A stretch of 64,000 nucleotides of DNA from Pseudomonadota bacterium (lineage in GTDB: Bacteria > Pseudomonadota > Gammaproteobacteria > Burkholderiales > Rhodocyclaceae): NCBI GenBank assembly GCA_018240785.1, contig JAFEFC010000011.1:249435-313434 (forward strand), written 5' to 3'. This document shows positions 10,082 to 19,986 of this stretch, piece by piece. The first letter of the stretch is position 1, and every line of letters begins with the position of its first letter. The translations under genes were made by a program, and so were the position numbers. Below the pieces are notes generated by a model. That model ran no database searches. It saw only the letters and a program-made list of their open reading frames with translations, and had not been told where the DNA came from.

Positions 10082-10963
10082 ATGACAGGACCGATCCGCC
10101 GTACCCACCTCGCTGCCGCGCTCGCCACGCTCTGCGTATCCGGCGCTGCCAGCGCGCTCGATGTGGATGCCGGTGACTACACCGCGCTACCCGAGGGCAC
10201 CAACCTTGCGCTGCTGTACTACCAGCACGCCGAAATCGATCATCTGTACGCCGACGGACACAAGGGCGCGGGGGCCCTGCGCACCGATGCCGCCCTGCTG
10301 CGCTATGTGCATTTCACCAGGATCGGTGACTACATCATCGATCCGCAGATCATCGTGCCGTACGTCAATATCGACACGCGCGGCGCGCTGGCCGACGCCG
10401 GGGTGAACAGCCCCAGCGGCCTCGGCGACACCCTGCTCGGCGCCACGCTGTGGCTCAAGAACGATCCGAAGAAGGGCGAGTACTTCGGCTTCACCTACTT
10501 CCTGTCGGCCCCCACCGGCGGCTACGACCGCGACCGCGCGCTCAACATCGGCGCCGACCGCTACGGCCACATCCTGCAGTTCGGCTACATCAACCGCCTC
10601 ACCGACAAGCTGACGGTGGACCTCATCGCCGACGCCACCCTCTACGGTGACAACAAGAACGCGAATGTGGCCGGAGACACGTTGAAGAAGGCGGTCAGCT
10701 ACCAGGCGCAGGCCTGGCTGCGCTACCACGTCACCGATGCATTCGATGTGCGTGCCAGCCTGTCGCGCGACTGGGGCGGCGAGACCAAGCTCGGCGGCGT
10801 GCGCCAGGACGATGAGAGCAATCGCTCGAAGTTCACCATCGGCGCGGCGTGGTTCGTCGAACCGACCGTGCAGGTGATCGCCAACGTCGGCCGGGACATC
10901 ACGGTCGATAACGGACCGAAGGAAGACAGCCGGGTGAATCTGCGCCTGCTGAAGGTGTTCTGA
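10082..10963 (+). CDS. Outer-membrane MetA-pathway/SphA-type transporter protein
   Basis: A 293-residue protein with a signal peptide (RRTHLAAALATLCVSGAASA) followed by alternating beta-strand sequence with aromatic girdle residues (YVHFTRIGDYIIDPQIIVPYV, FGFTYFLSAPTGGYD). This is the pattern of the Phenol_MetA_deg family of outer-membrane proteins often linked to aromatic or alcohol metabolism. The ATG at 10082 follows GAGGAG and is preferred to the in-frame start at 10007. It is 98 bases behind pedG, probably in the same sigma-54-driven unit. Substrate unknown. Confidence 0.75.
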   Translation: MTGPIRRTHLAAALATLCVSGAASALDVDAGDYTALPEGTNLALLYYQHAEIDHLYADGHKGAGALRTDAALLRYVHFTRIGDYIIDPQIIVPYVNIDTRGALADAGVNSPSGLGDTLLGATLWLKNDPKKGEYFGFTYFLSAPTGGYDRDRALNIGADRYGHILQFGYINRLTDKLTVDLIADATLYGDNKNANVAGDTLKKAVSYQAQAWLRYHVTDAFDVRASLSRDWGGETKLGGVRQDDESNRSKFTIGAAWFVEPTVQVIANVGRDITVDNGPKEDSRVNLRLLKVF

Positions 10964-11129
10964 GCATCGCCCCCGGGCGCAGCGGTTGCGGTTTCTGGAC
11001 CGTTGCGCCAACTGTTACCATCCCCCCCTTCGCCTGACCGGCAAGGCCGCCGCCGCGGAATCCAGCCGCGGAACCGTTGGGCACTCGTCTCGGGACGAGC
11101 GGAATGGGCGAACGGATCGGGGGAAGGGC

Positions 11130-12056
11130 ATGAGCGGCGGCAAGGAAGAAGCGCACACCGACGCGCGGTTATCGGACACATGGAAGGGCGTGCTCGCGGC
11201 GGGGGTCGTCGTCTGCTGCTGGTCGGGCTTCAACATCGTGTCGCGCTTTGGCAGTACCGGCGCGTTCACGCCCTTCGATCTGGCCGCACTGCGCTTCGGC
11301 ATCTCCGGCGCGATCGCGCTGCCCTTCTTCCTGCGCCGGACGAAGCCGGGCGAATGGCCGCGCTATGCCATCCTCGCTGCGGTGGGCGGACTCGCCTACG
11401 GCCTGCTGGTCTACTCGGGCTTCGTCTATGCGCCGAGCGCGCATGCCGGCGTGTTCGTCAATGGCGGCATCCCGTTCTGGACGGCGATCCTGCTCGCCAC
11501 CACCACCGGCGTTCGCCTCAGCGGCAGGACGGTGGGCGCGCTGCTGCTGACGACATGTGGCCTGGTGCTGATCGGGTCCGAGAGCCTGTTCGCGACGAAG
11601 AAGGGCGATGAATGGCTGGGCGACCTGCTGTTCCTGGCGGCGGCGCTGTCGTGGGCGGTGTTCGGCCTGCTGATGCGGCGCTGGCGGCTGCAGCCGCAGA
11701 CGGCGATCTTCGGCATCGCCAGCTTTTCGGCGGTCACCTACCTGCCGATCTACCTGCTGGGATTGCCGTCGATGCTGCAGCACGCGCCGTGGAGCGCGCT
11801 GCTGCTGCAGGGGGTGTACCAGGGCATCATCGCCGCACTGCTCGCTGGCGGCCTCTACAGCTACGCGAACCAGAAGATCGGGGCCAGCCGCGCATCGATG
11901 GCGCTGGCCCTGGTGCCGGCGGTTTCAGCCATTGCCGGCTACCTGCTGCTCGACGAAGCGATCTCGCTCGCCGTCGGCGCCGGCATCGTGATCGTCACCG
12001 CCGGCGCCGTGATCGGGACGCTGTTGCCGGCTGCCGCCGGCAGCGCCCGCTCATGA
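11130..12056 (+). CDS. DMT-superfamily (EamA) permease
   Basis: A 308-residue inner-membrane protein with about ten hydrophobic segments arranged as two EamA repeats (GVVVCCWSGFNIVSRFG... and DLLFLAAALSWAVFGLLMRRW...). The last helices carry ALVPAVSAIAGYLLLDEAIS, the usual family signature. These permeases export metabolites or amino-acid-like compounds; the substrate cannot be read from sequence. The start at 11130 follows GGGGGAAGGG. It stands alone, facing the copper chaperone gene. Confidence 0.88.
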   Translation: MSGGKEEAHTDARLSDTWKGVLAAGVVVCCWSGFNIVSRFGSTGAFTPFDLAALRFGISGAIALPFFLRRTKPGEWPRYAILAAVGGLAYGLLVYSGFVYAPSAHAGVFVNGGIPFWTAILLATTTGVRLSGRTVGALLLTTCGLVLIGSESLFATKKGDEWLGDLLFLAAALSWAVFGLLMRRWRLQPQTAIFGIASFSAVTYLPIYLLGLPSMLQHAPWSALLLQGVYQGIIAALLAGGLYSYANQKIGASRASMALALVPAVSAIAGYLLLDEAISLAVGAGIVIVTAGAVIGTLLPAAAGSARS

Positions 12057-12063
12057 GCGGGTA

Positions 12064-12534
12064 TCAATGCGTGCCATGCTCCATCGGCTTGCTGGCAGCC
12101 GGCGCATTCAGCGGTCGCACCGGTGCGGTGAGCTCCAGCGTCTGCTGCTTGCCGTCCTTGCCCTCGATGACGAGGGTGAGCGGCACCTTGTCGCCTTCCT
12201 TCACCTGCCCCTTCAGGTCCATCAGCATCACGTGGTAGCCGCCGGGCTTGAGCTCGACGGCCTTGCCGGCAGGCAGGTCGAGACCCGGGATCGGGCTCAT
12301 CTTCATGACGCCGCTCGCCATGGCCATCTCATGGATTTCCACCACGCCCGCCACCGGCGAGCGTGCCGCGACCAGGCGCGAACTCGCGTCGGCGGTGAGC
12401 TGCATGAAGGCGCCCGTGGCCTTCTGCGACGGAACGGTCGCACGCACCCAGGGGTCGCTCACCGTGACATCGGCAAGGACGGGCGCGGAAAGCAGCGTGG
12501 CGACGAGGGACGCGAGGGCGAGCTTCTTCATCAT
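12064..12534 (-). CDS. PCu(A)C family periplasmic copper chaperone
   Basis: A 156-residue secreted protein with a signal peptide (MMKKLALASLVATLLSAPVLA). The copper-binding H/M motif is present: His and Met in EIHEMAM, Met in MKMSPI, and His/Met in GGYHVMLM. Family members deliver Cu(I) to cytochrome c oxidase in the periplasm. The C-terminal tail (KPMEHGTH) adds further Met/His ligands. AAGGAG precedes the start codons; two ATGs are adjacent. It lies downstream of purL in the same direction, with an 87-base gap. Confidence 0.93.
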   Translation of the reverse strand: MMKKLALASLVATLLSAPVLADVTVSDPWVRATVPSQKATGAFMQLTADASSRLVAARSPVAGVVEIHEMAMASGVMKMSPIPGLDLPAGKAVELKPGGYHVMLMDLKGQVKEGDKVPLTLVIEGKDGKQQTLELTAPVRPLNAPAASKPMEHGTH

Positions 12535-12621
12535 GAGACTCCTTCTTGTTGAAGCTGCAACTATGCACCACGAAGGTGCTCCGGTGGAGTGCCAGAATGT
12601 CGCACCCGCGCCCGATCGAGC

Positions 12622-15600
12622 TCAGCCCAGCCAGACGCGCGCGTTACGGAACATGCGCAGCCAGGGCGAGGCGTCCGGGCTCTTGTCCGCCAGCCACTGC
12701 GGCGCCCACGACATCTGCAGCGTGCGGGCGGTGCGCTCCGGGTGCGGCATCATGATCATGAAGCGGCCATCGGCGGTGGTGAAGCCGGTGACGCCCTCCG
12801 GCGAGCCGTTGGGGTTCTTCGGATAGGTTTCGGTCGGCTTGCCGTAGTGGTCGATGTAGCGCAGCGCAAGCAGCGCGGCCGAACGATCGGAATCCTGCGC
12901 GAACACCGCCCTGCCCTCGCCGTGGCTGACGACGATGGGCATGCGGCTGCCGGCCATGCCCTTGAAGAAGATCGACGGGCTGTCGACGACCTCGACCATC
13001 GCGAAACGCGCCTCGAACTGTTCGCTGCGGTTGCGGTGGAAAGTTGGCCAGGCTTCCGCGCCGGGGATGATCGGCGCGAGGTGGGCCATCATCTGGCAGC
13101 CGTTGCACACGCCCAGCGCGAAAGTGTCGCTGCGGCGGAAGAAGGCTTCGAACTCGTCGCGCAGCCGGCTGTTGAACAGGATGGACTTGGCCCAGCCCTG
13201 GCCGGCGCCGAGCACGTCGCCGTACGAGAACCCGCCGCAGGCCGCCAGGCCATGAAAATTGGCCAGATCGATGCGACCGGCCTGCAGGTCGGACATGTGC
13301 ACATCGACCGGGGCGAAGCCGGCGCGCTCCAAGGCCGCCGCCATCTCGAACTGCGAATTCACGCCCTGCTCGCGCAGCACCGCGACCTGCGGCCGCGCGC
13401 CGGTGGCGATGAAGGGCGCGGCGACGTCCTCGGTGACGTCGAAGGACAGCGACACGGAGAGGCCCGGATCGGCGGCATCGGCCAGGCCATCGAACTCCTG
13501 CTGCACGCTGTCGGCGTCGTCGCGCAGTCGGGCGATCTGGTAGCTGGTTTCCGACCACGCCTGCAGCAGTTCGCTGCGGCTCGCGCCGAACACCAGCTTG
13601 GCGTTGCGGCGGAAACGGATCTCGTCCTTGTCGTTGGGCTCGCCGATGAAGTGGTAGGTGAGCCTCGCCGCGCGCAGTACTTCGGTGATCCTTGCGCGGT
13701 CGTCACGGCGGATCTGGATGACCGCGCCCAGCTCCTCGGCGAACAGCCCGGCGAAGAGCTTGTCGCCGAAGCGGCCCTTCAGCGTATCGGGCTTCTTCTC
13801 CAGGCCGTCCACGTCGTTCATGTACTGGTCGTAGCACACAGTGTCGAGCACCAGCGACAGGCCGCACTTCGCCGCAAACGCCATCTCGACCACCGTGGCG
13901 AACAGGCCGCCGTCGCCGCGGTCGTGATAGGCCAGCAGCAGGCCATCTCCACGCAGGCGCTGGATGGTGGCGAAGAAGGTGGCGAGCTGGGCGGGATCGA
14001 CGTCGGGCGCGTGCTCGCCCACCGCGTTGTAGGCCTGCGCCAGCGCCGAACCGCCGAGGCGGTTGCGGCCGTTGCCGAGGTCGATCAGCAGCAGTTCCGT
14101 CTCCACGCCTTCGGGCAACTGCAGTTGCGGCGTCAGCGTACGGCGGATGTCCTGCACCGGCGCGAAGGCGGTGGCGATCAGCGACAGCGGCGCGACGACC
14201 TGCTTGTCCTCGTCGCCATCCTTCCACGCGGTGCGCATCGACAGCGAATCCTTGCCCACCGGAATCGACAGCCCGGCCGCGATGCAGAATTCAGACACGG
14301 CCTTCACCGTGTCGAACAGCTTCGCGTCCTCGCCGCGGTGGCCGGCGGCCGCCATCCAGTTGGCCGACAGCTTGACGTCGCCGATGCCGGCGATGTCGGC
14401 CGCGGCGATGTTGGTGATGGCCTCGCCGATCGCCATGCGGCCGGAGGCCGGCGCATCGACGCAGGCGACGGAAGTGCGCTCGCCCATCGCGAAGGCTTCG
14501 CCGCGGTAGCCATGGAAGCTCATCGCGGTGACGGCGACATCGGCCACCGGGATCTGCCACGGGCCGACGAACTGGTCGCGCGCAGTCAGCCCGCCCACCG
14601 AGCGGTCGCCGATGGTGATGAGGAAGTTCTTGCTCGCCACCGCCGGCATGCGCAGCACGCGCATGCCGGCTTCCTTGAGGTCGAGGTCGGTGGTGTCGAA
14701 AGGCGGCAGGAAGACGGCGCGGCGCGACACGTTGCGCGTCATCTTCGGCGGCTTGCCGAGCAGCACCTTCATGTCCATGTCGACCGGCTTGTTGCCGAAG
14801 TGGCGGTCGCTCACGGTGAGATGGCCATCGGCAGTCGCCGTGCCCAGTACCGCGAACGGGCAGCGCTCGCGCTCGCAGAAGGCGCGGAACTGCTCGAGGC
14901 TCTCCGGCGCGATCGCGAGCACGTAGCGCTCCTGCGACTCGTTGGACCAGATCTCGCGCGGGCTCATGCCCGGCTCCTCGATGTGCACCTCGCGCAGCTC
15001 GAAATGCGCGCCCAGGCCGGCGTGGTCGGCGAGCTCGGGCATCGCGTTCGACAGGCCACCCGCGCCGACGTCGTGGATGGCGATGATCGGGTTGCGCTCA
15101 CCGAGCTGCCAGCAGGCATCGATCACTTCCTGGCAGCGGCGCTGGATCTCCGGGTTGCCGCGCTGCACCGAGGCGAAGTCGAGGTCGGCGGTGTTGGTGC
15201 CGGTCGCCATCGACGAGGCGGCGCCGCCGCCCAGGCCGATCAGCATGCCCGGGCCGCCGAGCTGGATCAGCAGCGTGCCGGGCGGGAAGGTCGGCTTTTC
15301 CGACTGCTGCGCCTGGATGCTGCCGAGGCCGCCGGCGATCATGATCGGCTTGTGGTAGCCGCGCACCTCGCCCTGCACTTCCTGCTCGAAGCTGCGGAAG
15401 TAGCCGGCGAGGTTGGGCCGGCCGAATTCATTGTTGAAGGCGGCGGCGCCGATCGGTCCCTCGATCATGATGTCGAGCGCGGAGGCGATGCGCTCCGGCT
15501 TGCCGTAGGGCCTGCCGTTGGCGGTTTCCCACGGCTGCTCGAAGCCGGGGATGTTCAGGTTGGACACCGAGAAACCGGCCAGGCCGGCCTTGGGTCGTGA

Positions 15601-16569
15601 GCCACGGCCGGTCGCGCCCTCGTCGCGGATCTCGCCGCCGGCGCCGGTCGCCGCCCCCGGGAAGGGCGAGATCGCCGTCGGGTGGTTGTGCGTCTCCACC
15701 TTGGCGAGGATGTGGGTCTCTTCGGTGTGGTAGCGCCACACGCCGTCGGTGTCCGGGTACAGGCGCTCGATCGTCGCGCCCTCGATGATGGAGGCGTTGT
15801 CGGAATACGCCACCACCGTACCCTGCGGGTGCGCCTTGTGCGTGTCCTTGATCATGCCGAACAGGGACTTGTCCATCGGCCGCGCATCGATGACCCAGTC
15901 GGCATTGAAGATCTTGTGCCGGCAGTGCTCGGAGTTCGCCTGCGCGAACATCATCAGCTCGACGTCGGTGGGGTTGCGGCCGATGCGGCTGAAGTTGTCG
16001 ACCAGGTAGTCGATCTCGTCCTCCGACAGCGCCAGGCCCAGCTCACCGTTGGCTGCCTCGAGCGCCGCACGGCCGCCGCCGAGGATGTCGACGCTGGTGA
16101 GCGGCTGCGGTGCATAGTGGTGGAAGAGCTCGTCGGCCTGGTCCAGCGTCGGCAGCACCGATTCGGTCATGCGGTCGTGCAGCAGCGCCAGCAGCGCGGT
16201 GCTCTTGCCGGCGTCCTTCGCATCCACCGTGTACGCGGTGCCGCGCTCGATGCGCACGATCTTGTCGAAGCCGCACTGCCGGGCGATGTCGGTGGCTTTC
16301 GACGACCACGGCGAGATCGTTCCCAGGCGCGGCACGACAAGCAGCAGCGTGCCGGCCGGCGCCTGCTCCGTCGCCGGATGGGCGCCCAGCAGATCGACCA
16401 GCCGTGCCAGCTCCTCCGCAGTCAGCGCCGCCGACAATTCGATGAAATACCAGTGCTCGGCTGCGAGCCCCTTCAGCTTGGCCAGCACCTCGCCCGCGGC
16501 GCGGGAAAGGCGTTCCAGACGGGTACGGGACAGCGCCGCAGCGCCACGCAGTTTGAGGATCGAGGTCAT
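12622..16569 (-). CDS. purL: Phosphoribosylformylglycinamidine synthase
   Basis: The large, single-chain FGAM synthase of purine biosynthesis (FGAR + Gln + ATP to FGAM), 1315 residues, the usual size in proteobacteria. Order: N-terminal PurS-like part, linker, two AIRS-like ATP domains ([35 protein letters not shown]), and a C-terminal glutamine amidotransferase. The amidotransferase has its nucleophilic Cys in GVCNGCQM and the His/Glu pair in MMPHPERT. It is cytoplasmic. The long open frames on the opposite strand are codon-bias shadows. Confidence 0.98.
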   Translation of the reverse strand: MTSILKLRGAAALSRTRLERLSRAAGEVLAKLKGLAAEHWYFIELSAALTAEELARLVDLLGAHPATEQAPAGTLLLVVPRLGTISPWSSKATDIARQCGFDKIVRIERGTAYTVDAKDAGKSTALLALLHDRMTESVLPTLDQADELFHHYAPQPLTSVDILGGGRAALEAANGELGLALSEDEIDYLVDNFSRIGRNPTDVELMMFAQANSEHCRHKIFNADWVIDARPMDKSLFGMIKDTHKAHPQGTVVAYSDNASIIEGATIERLYPDTDGVWRYHTEETHILAKVETHNHPTAISPFPGAATGAGGEIRDEGATGRGSRPKAGLAGFSVSNLNIPGFEQPWETANGRPYGKPERIASALDIMIEGPIGAAAFNNEFGRPNLAGYFRSFEQEVQGEVRGYHKPIMIAGGLGSIQAQQSEKPTFPPGTLLIQLGGPGMLIGLGGGAASSMATGTNTADLDFASVQRGNPEIQRRCQEVIDACWQLGERNPIIAIHDVGAGGLSNAMPELADHAGLGAHFELREVHIEEPGMSPREIWSNESQERYVLAIAPESLEQFRAFCERERCPFAVLGTATADGHLTVSDRHFGNKPVDMDMKVLLGKPPKMTRNVSRRAVFLPPFDTTDLDLKEAGMRVLRMPAVASKNFLITIGDRSVGGLTARDQFVGPWQIPVADVAVTAMSFHGYRGEAFAMGERTSVACVDAPASGRMAIGEAITNIAAADIAGIGDVKLSANWMAAAGHRGEDAKLFDTVKAVSEFCIAAGLSIPVGKDSLSMRTAWKDGDEDKQVVAPLSLIATAFAPVQDIRRTLTPQLQLPEGVETELLLIDLGNGRNRLGGSALAQAYNAVGEHAPDVDPAQLATFFATIQRLRGDGLLLAYHDRGDGGLFATVVEMAFAAKCGLSLVLDTVCYDQYMNDVDGLEKKPDTLKGRFGDKLFAGLFAEELGAVIQIRRDDRARITEVLRAARLTYHFIGEPNDKDEIRFRRNAKLVFGASRSELLQAWSETSYQIARLRDDADSVQQEFDGLADAADPGLSVSLSFDVTEDVAAPFIATGARPQVAVLREQGVNSQFEMAAALERAGFAPVDVHMSDLQAGRIDLANFHGLAACGGFSYGDVLGAGQGWAKSILFNSRLRDEFEAFFRRSDTFALGVCNGCQMMAHLAPIIPGAEAWPTFHRNRSEQFEARFAMVEVVDSPSIFFKGMAGSRMPIVVSHGEGRAVFAQDSDRSAALLALRYIDHYGKPTETYPKNPNGSPEGVTGFTTADGRFMIMMPHPERTARTLQMSWAPQWLADKSPDASPWLRMFRNARVWLG

Positions 16570-16664
16570 GTCGGTCGAGGCGGGAATGAGAAGGGTCCCC
16601 AGGCTTTGCGCGCCTGCAGAAGCCCGAAATTATACCCGACCGGCCCGGCTTTCCCCCCGCGCCC

Positions 16665-17258
16665 CTATTGCTTGGGCTTCGGGTTGAGCCAGCCGCGCAT
16701 CACTTTCGTCAGTCGCGGCATCACCACCCAGGTCATGGTCACCACGATCACTGCGGTGAACACCGCCGTGCGCGGCAGGAAGGGCTGCTCGAGGAAACCC
16801 GGCCACAGCGACACCAGCCACAGGTAGAAGGACACCACCGGGAAGATGCCCATCCACGTCACGACCGCCATGCGAAAGCGCGGCGGATGCATGGATGCAG
16901 GAACCACCGTACCGGCAAACCAGGCCTCGAGCCCGCTGAGGCGGCGATAGTCCGGGTCGTCTTCGGCCACCTCGCGGATGCGACGATGCATCTCGGCACG
17001 CACGGACGACTCGTCCCAGCGCTGCAGGTCCGCTTCCGAGGCGAAATTGACCACCACCTGATAGCAGCCGCCAGGCTGCTCGGGCGGAATCATGTCCGCG
17101 CCCATGAAGCCGTGGAAAGCGCGCATCTTGCCGAACATCTCGCGGATCAGCGCCTCGTACCGCGACTCATGCCCCGGCCGCGCATGGCGGCGCGCGATCC
17201 GCGTCACCGGCGCCGGGTCCACCGGCACCGCGGCGGACGCCTTGCTTGCTTCGTTCAT
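16665..17258 (-). CDS. Antibiotic-biosynthesis-monooxygenase-like domain protein with two-helix membrane tail
   Basis: A 197-residue protein. Residues 15 to about 110 look like an ABM/dimeric alpha-beta barrel (ARRHARPGHESRYEALIREMFGKM, GCYQVVVNFASEADLQRWDES). Two hydrophobic helices follow (AVVTWMGIFPVVSFYLWLVS and TAVFTAVIVVTMTWVVMPRL), giving a membrane-anchored form. Function is unknown; soluble relatives act as quinol monooxygenases or haem-handling proteins. The ATG at 17258 is preceded by AGGGAGA. It is separated from the phenol-degradation genes by a long hairpin. Confidence 0.75.
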   Translation of the reverse strand: MNEASKASAAVPVDPAPVTRIARRHARPGHESRYEALIREMFGKMRAFHGFMGADMIPPEQPGGCYQVVVNFASEADLQRWDESSVRAEMHRRIREVAEDDPDYRRLSGLEAWFAGTVVPASMHPPRFRMAVVTWMGIFPVVSFYLWLVSLWPGFLEQPFLPRTAVFTAVIVVTMTWVVMPRLTKVMRGWLNPKPKQ

Positions 17259-17302
17259 TCGATCTCCCTGAACATGACACCGCGGAGCATGCGGACTCCA
17301 CA

Positions 17303-17358
17303 ACCAGAAAAGACATTCGGCCGGTCGCACACGCGTCCGGCCGAATGTCTTTTCTGGT
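17303..17358 (-). terminator. Perfect 22-bp inverted repeat, probable terminator of the dmp lower operon
   Basis: The arms at 17303-17324 and 17337-17358 are perfect reverse complements around a 12-base loop. The outer part of each arm is A/T-rich (AGAAAAGACATT / AATGTCTTTT) and the inner part is CGGCCGG-like. It follows the last gene of the minus-strand dmp unit (dmpI) and precedes an unrelated gene, so termination or 3'-end protection is likely. The arm length is unusual. Confidence 0.6.
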
Positions 17359-17419
17359 CATCATGGCGAAGGACTCGGGCTCGAGTTCAACGCCGTATCG
17401 ACACGTCGCGGTCGGAGGC

Positions 17420-17611
17420 TCAGCGCCCCAGATCCTTGGCCGACACGCCGCCGATACCCCAGTTCGTCTTCGGCACTTCGCGGATGACCACGCGTACCGT
17501 CTGGATCGGCGCACCGACCGCTTCGACCAGCGCCTGGGTGACCTTCTCGATCACCGCGCGCTTCTGGTCCTCGGTACGTCCTTCAATCATCGTGATTTCA
17601 GCCAAAGGCAT
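17420..17611 (-). CDS. dmpI: 4-oxalocrotonate tautomerase
   Basis: A 63-residue tautomerase that isomerises 2-hydroxymuconate to 2-oxo-3-hexenedioate in the meta-cleavage pathway; it works as a hexamer in the cytoplasm. After Met removal Pro1 is the catalytic base (MPLAEITM). Arg11 (GRTEDQKR) and Arg39 (VVIREVPK) are also in place. A Trp replaces the Phe50 of the XylH enzyme (TNWGIGG). It is the last gene of the lower dmp unit. The decarboxylase dmpH that uses its product is not encoded nearby. Confidence 0.92.
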   Translation of the reverse strand: MPLAEITMIEGRTEDQKRAVIEKVTQALVEAVGAPIQTVRVVIREVPKTNWGIGGVSAKDLGR

Positions 17612-17722
17612 CGCTATCTCCTCCCCTCGTTGTGCGCGGCTGCGGCCCGTCCAGACCGATCACCGCATCCATGCAAAACCACTTGCGGGGCGCACGCCGA
17701 CGACACGCCCCGCATTCGACGC

Positions 17723-18760
17723 TCAGGCCGCCTGCTTGCGCGCCTTCGACATCGTGATCGCCGTGTCCTCGATCATGTCTTCCTGGCCGCCCACCATGCC
17801 ACGACGGCCCAGCTCGACGAGCAGTTCGCGTGCCGGAATGCCGTACTTCTTCTCGGCGCGCTTGGCGAACAGAAGGAAGGAGCCATACACGCCGGCATAA
17901 CCCAGCGTCAGCGCATCGCGGTCGCAGCGGATCGGGAAATCCATGATGGGCACGACCAGGTCTTCGGCCACGTCCTGGATCTTGAACACGTCCACGCCCG
18001 TCTCGATGCCCATGCGCGCGCACACGGCGACCAGCACTTCCATCGGCGTGTTGCCGGCGCCTGCGCCCAGGCCCGCGGCGGCCGCGTCAACGCGGTTGGC
18101 ACCGACTTCGACGGCGGCGATCGAGTTGGCCACGCCCATCGCCAGGTTGTGGTGGCCATGGAAGCCCAGCTCGGTCTCGGGCTTCAGCGCCTGGCGCACC
18201 GCGCCCAGCTTGGTCCTCACTTCATCCGGCAGCATGTAGCCGGCGGAGTCGGTGATGTAGATGCAGTTGGCGCCGTAGCCTTCCATCAGCTTCGCCTGGC
18301 CGATCAGGCCTTCGACGCTGTTCATGTGGCTCATCATCAGGAAGCCGACGGTGTCCATGCCGAGCTTGCGCGCCATGCCGATGTGCTGCTCGGAGACGTC
18401 CGCCTCGGTGCAGTGGGTGGCGACGCGGATCGTGTGCACGCCCAGCTCATGCGCCATCTTCAGGTGGTCAACGGTGCCGATGCCCGGCAGCAGCAGCGCC
18501 GACACCTTGGCCTGCTTCATCAGCGGGATCACGGTGCCGAGGTATTCCTCGTCGGTGTGCGCCGGGAAGCCGTAGTTCACCGAGCTGCCGCCCAGGCCGT
18601 CGCCATGGGTGACTTCGATCAGCGGCACGCCCGCCTCGTCGAGGCCGACGGCGATGCTCTTCATCTGCTCGAGGGTCATCAGGTGGCGCTTCGGGTGCAT
18701 CCCGTCGCGCAGGGTCATGTCGTGCAGGGTGATTTTCTTGCCGCGAAGATCCATCGTCAT
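17723..18760 (-). CDS. dmpG: 4-hydroxy-2-oxovalerate aldolase
   Basis: A 345-residue class II (metal-dependent) aldolase that splits 4-hydroxy-2-oxovalerate into pyruvate and acetaldehyde. The catalytic Asp region [13 protein letters not shown] and the metal-binding histidines in [15 protein letters not shown] are intact; the C-terminal helical part contacts the dehydrogenase partner. It starts 5 bases behind dmpF, as expected for a channelling aldolase-dehydrogenase complex. Confidence 0.96.
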   Translation of the reverse strand: MTMDLRGKKITLHDMTLRDGMHPKRHLMTLEQMKSIAVGLDEAGVPLIEVTHGDGLGGSSVNYGFPAHTDEEYLGTVIPLMKQAKVSALLLPGIGTVDHLKMAHELGVHTIRVATHCTEADVSEQHIGMARKLGMDTVGFLMMSHMNSVEGLIGQAKLMEGYGANCIYITDSAGYMLPDEVRTKLGAVRQALKPETELGFHGHHNLAMGVANSIAAVEVGANRVDAAAAGLGAGAGNTPMEVLVAVCARMGIETGVDVFKIQDVAEDLVVPIMDFPIRCDRDALTLGYAGVYGSFLLFAKRAEKKYGIPARELLVELGRRGMVGGQEDMIEDTAITMSKARKQAA

Positions 18761-18765
18761 CTCCT

Positions 18766-19692
18766 TCAGGCTGCCATGACGGCGCGGTTGGGTTCGAGGG
18801 TGAGACGGCCGGCGATGATCTCTTCGGCGAACATCTCGGCGGTGCGCGCCGCCGCCGCCGTCATGATGTCGAGGTTGCCGGCGTACTTGGGCAGGTAGTC
18901 GCCCAGGCCTTCGACCTCCAGGTACACCGACACGCGATTGCCGTCGAACACCGGGCCATTCACCAGCTTGTAGCCGGGTACGTACTTCTGCACTTCCTGG
19001 ATCATGGCGTGGATCGAGTCGGTGATCTTCGCCTGGTCGGGCTCGCCTTCGGTCAGGCAGTGCACCGTGTCGCGCATGATCAGCGGGGGATCGGCCGGAT
19101 TCAGGATGATGATCGCCTTGCCCTGCTTCGCGCCGCCGACGCGTTCGACGGCGCCCGCGGTGGTGCGGGTGAATTCGTCGATGTTCTTGCGCGTGCCGGG
19201 GCCGGCCGACTTGCTCGACACGGTGGCGATGATCTCGCCGTACTTCACCGGCTGCACACGGGACACCGCGGCCACCATCGGGATCGTCGCCTGGCCGCCG
19301 CAGGTGACCATGTTCACGTTCATCTCGCCCTTGCCGACATGCTCGACCAGGTTGACCGGCGGCACGCAGTAGGGGCCGATCGCCGCCGGCGTGAGATCGA
19401 TCATCAGCACGCCCAGCTCGTTCAGCTTGCGGCTGTTCTCGGCATGAACATAGGCCGAGGTCGCGTCGAAGGCAATCTGGATGCCGTCTTCCTTCACGTG
19501 CGGCAGCAGGCCATCCACGCCGTCGGCGGTGGTCTTGAGTCCCATTTCACGCGCGCGGGTGAGGCCTTCGGAGGCGGCGTCGATGCCGACCATCCACACC
19601 GGCTCGAGCACCGGGCTACGCTTGAGTTTGTAGAGCAGGTCGGTGCCGATGTTGCCGGGACCGATCAGCGCGCACTTGATTTTCTTGCTCAT
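18766..19692 (-). CDS. dmpF: Acetaldehyde dehydrogenase (acylating)
   Basis: A 308-residue CoA-acylating enzyme converting acetaldehyde to acetyl-CoA, the last step of meta-cleavage. It has an NAD-binding [13 protein letters not shown] motif and the catalytic Cys in [13 protein letters not shown]. It pairs with the DmpG aldolase encoded directly downstream, so acetaldehyde is channelled between them. The region upstream (19693-19986) has no intact gene, whereas classical dmp operons have dmpE here. Confidence 0.96.
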   Translation of the reverse strand: MSKKIKCALIGPGNIGTDLLYKLKRSPVLEPVWMVGIDAASEGLTRAREMGLKTTADGVDGLLPHVKEDGIQIAFDATSAYVHAENSRKLNELGVLMIDLTPAAIGPYCVPPVNLVEHVGKGEMNVNMVTCGGQATIPMVAAVSRVQPVKYGEIIATVSSKSAGPGTRKNIDEFTRTTAGAVERVGGAKQGKAIIILNPADPPLIMRDTVHCLTEGEPDQAKITDSIHAMIQEVQKYVPGYKLVNGPVFDGNRVSVYLEVEGLGDYLPKYAGNLDIMTAAAARTAEMFAEEIIAGRLTLEPNRAVMAA

Positions 19693-19731
19693 CGCCTTCG
19701 TTCTCTGTGAGATAGCTTGGTTGAATCAATA

Positions 19732-19887
19732 TCAGGCTGCGAACCCCGCCGCCTGCATGACAGCCGCCGCGCGGCCCTTGATCACCACTCCCTCACCCTC
19801 CTCCGCCGGCTGGTGGCCGGTGGTGAGACTGATTCCCGAGGCTGAGCCGGTCAACGCTGCCCGCTTGTCTGAGAGGTGAAGATTCAT
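19732..19887 (-). pseudogene. Possible remnant of a short-chain dehydrogenase gene
   Basis: Between dmpD and dmpF the minus strand encodes, from an ATG at 19887, MNLHLSDKRAALTGSASGIS. This strongly resembles the start of SDR-family dehydrogenases (K-R-A-x-x-T-G-x-x-x-G-I). The frame then loses SDR character and stops at 19732 after about 51 residues. It may be the stump of a deleted gene within the operon. The identification rests on one short motif. Confidence 0.35.
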
Positions 19888-19986
19888 CGAGGGTTTCATC
19901 AAATTTGCCATTGCTGCGCATGAGAATGCAGGGCCCGCGGCGGAGCGAGGGGAGAGGGAGAGGGCCGCCCCGCCGCGCGCCTGCAA

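Noticed and set aside
12550..12600. Small hairpins (GCACC-ACGAA-GGTGC and CTCC-GGT-GGAG) between purL and the copper chaperone
   Set aside because: Stems are only 4-5 bp without a T-tract; too weak to call a terminator.
12589..15600. A 1003-codon open frame on the plus strand opposite purL
   Set aside because: It is the mirror of purL codon bias: His/Arg/Gly-rich low-complexity sequence with no recognisable domain.
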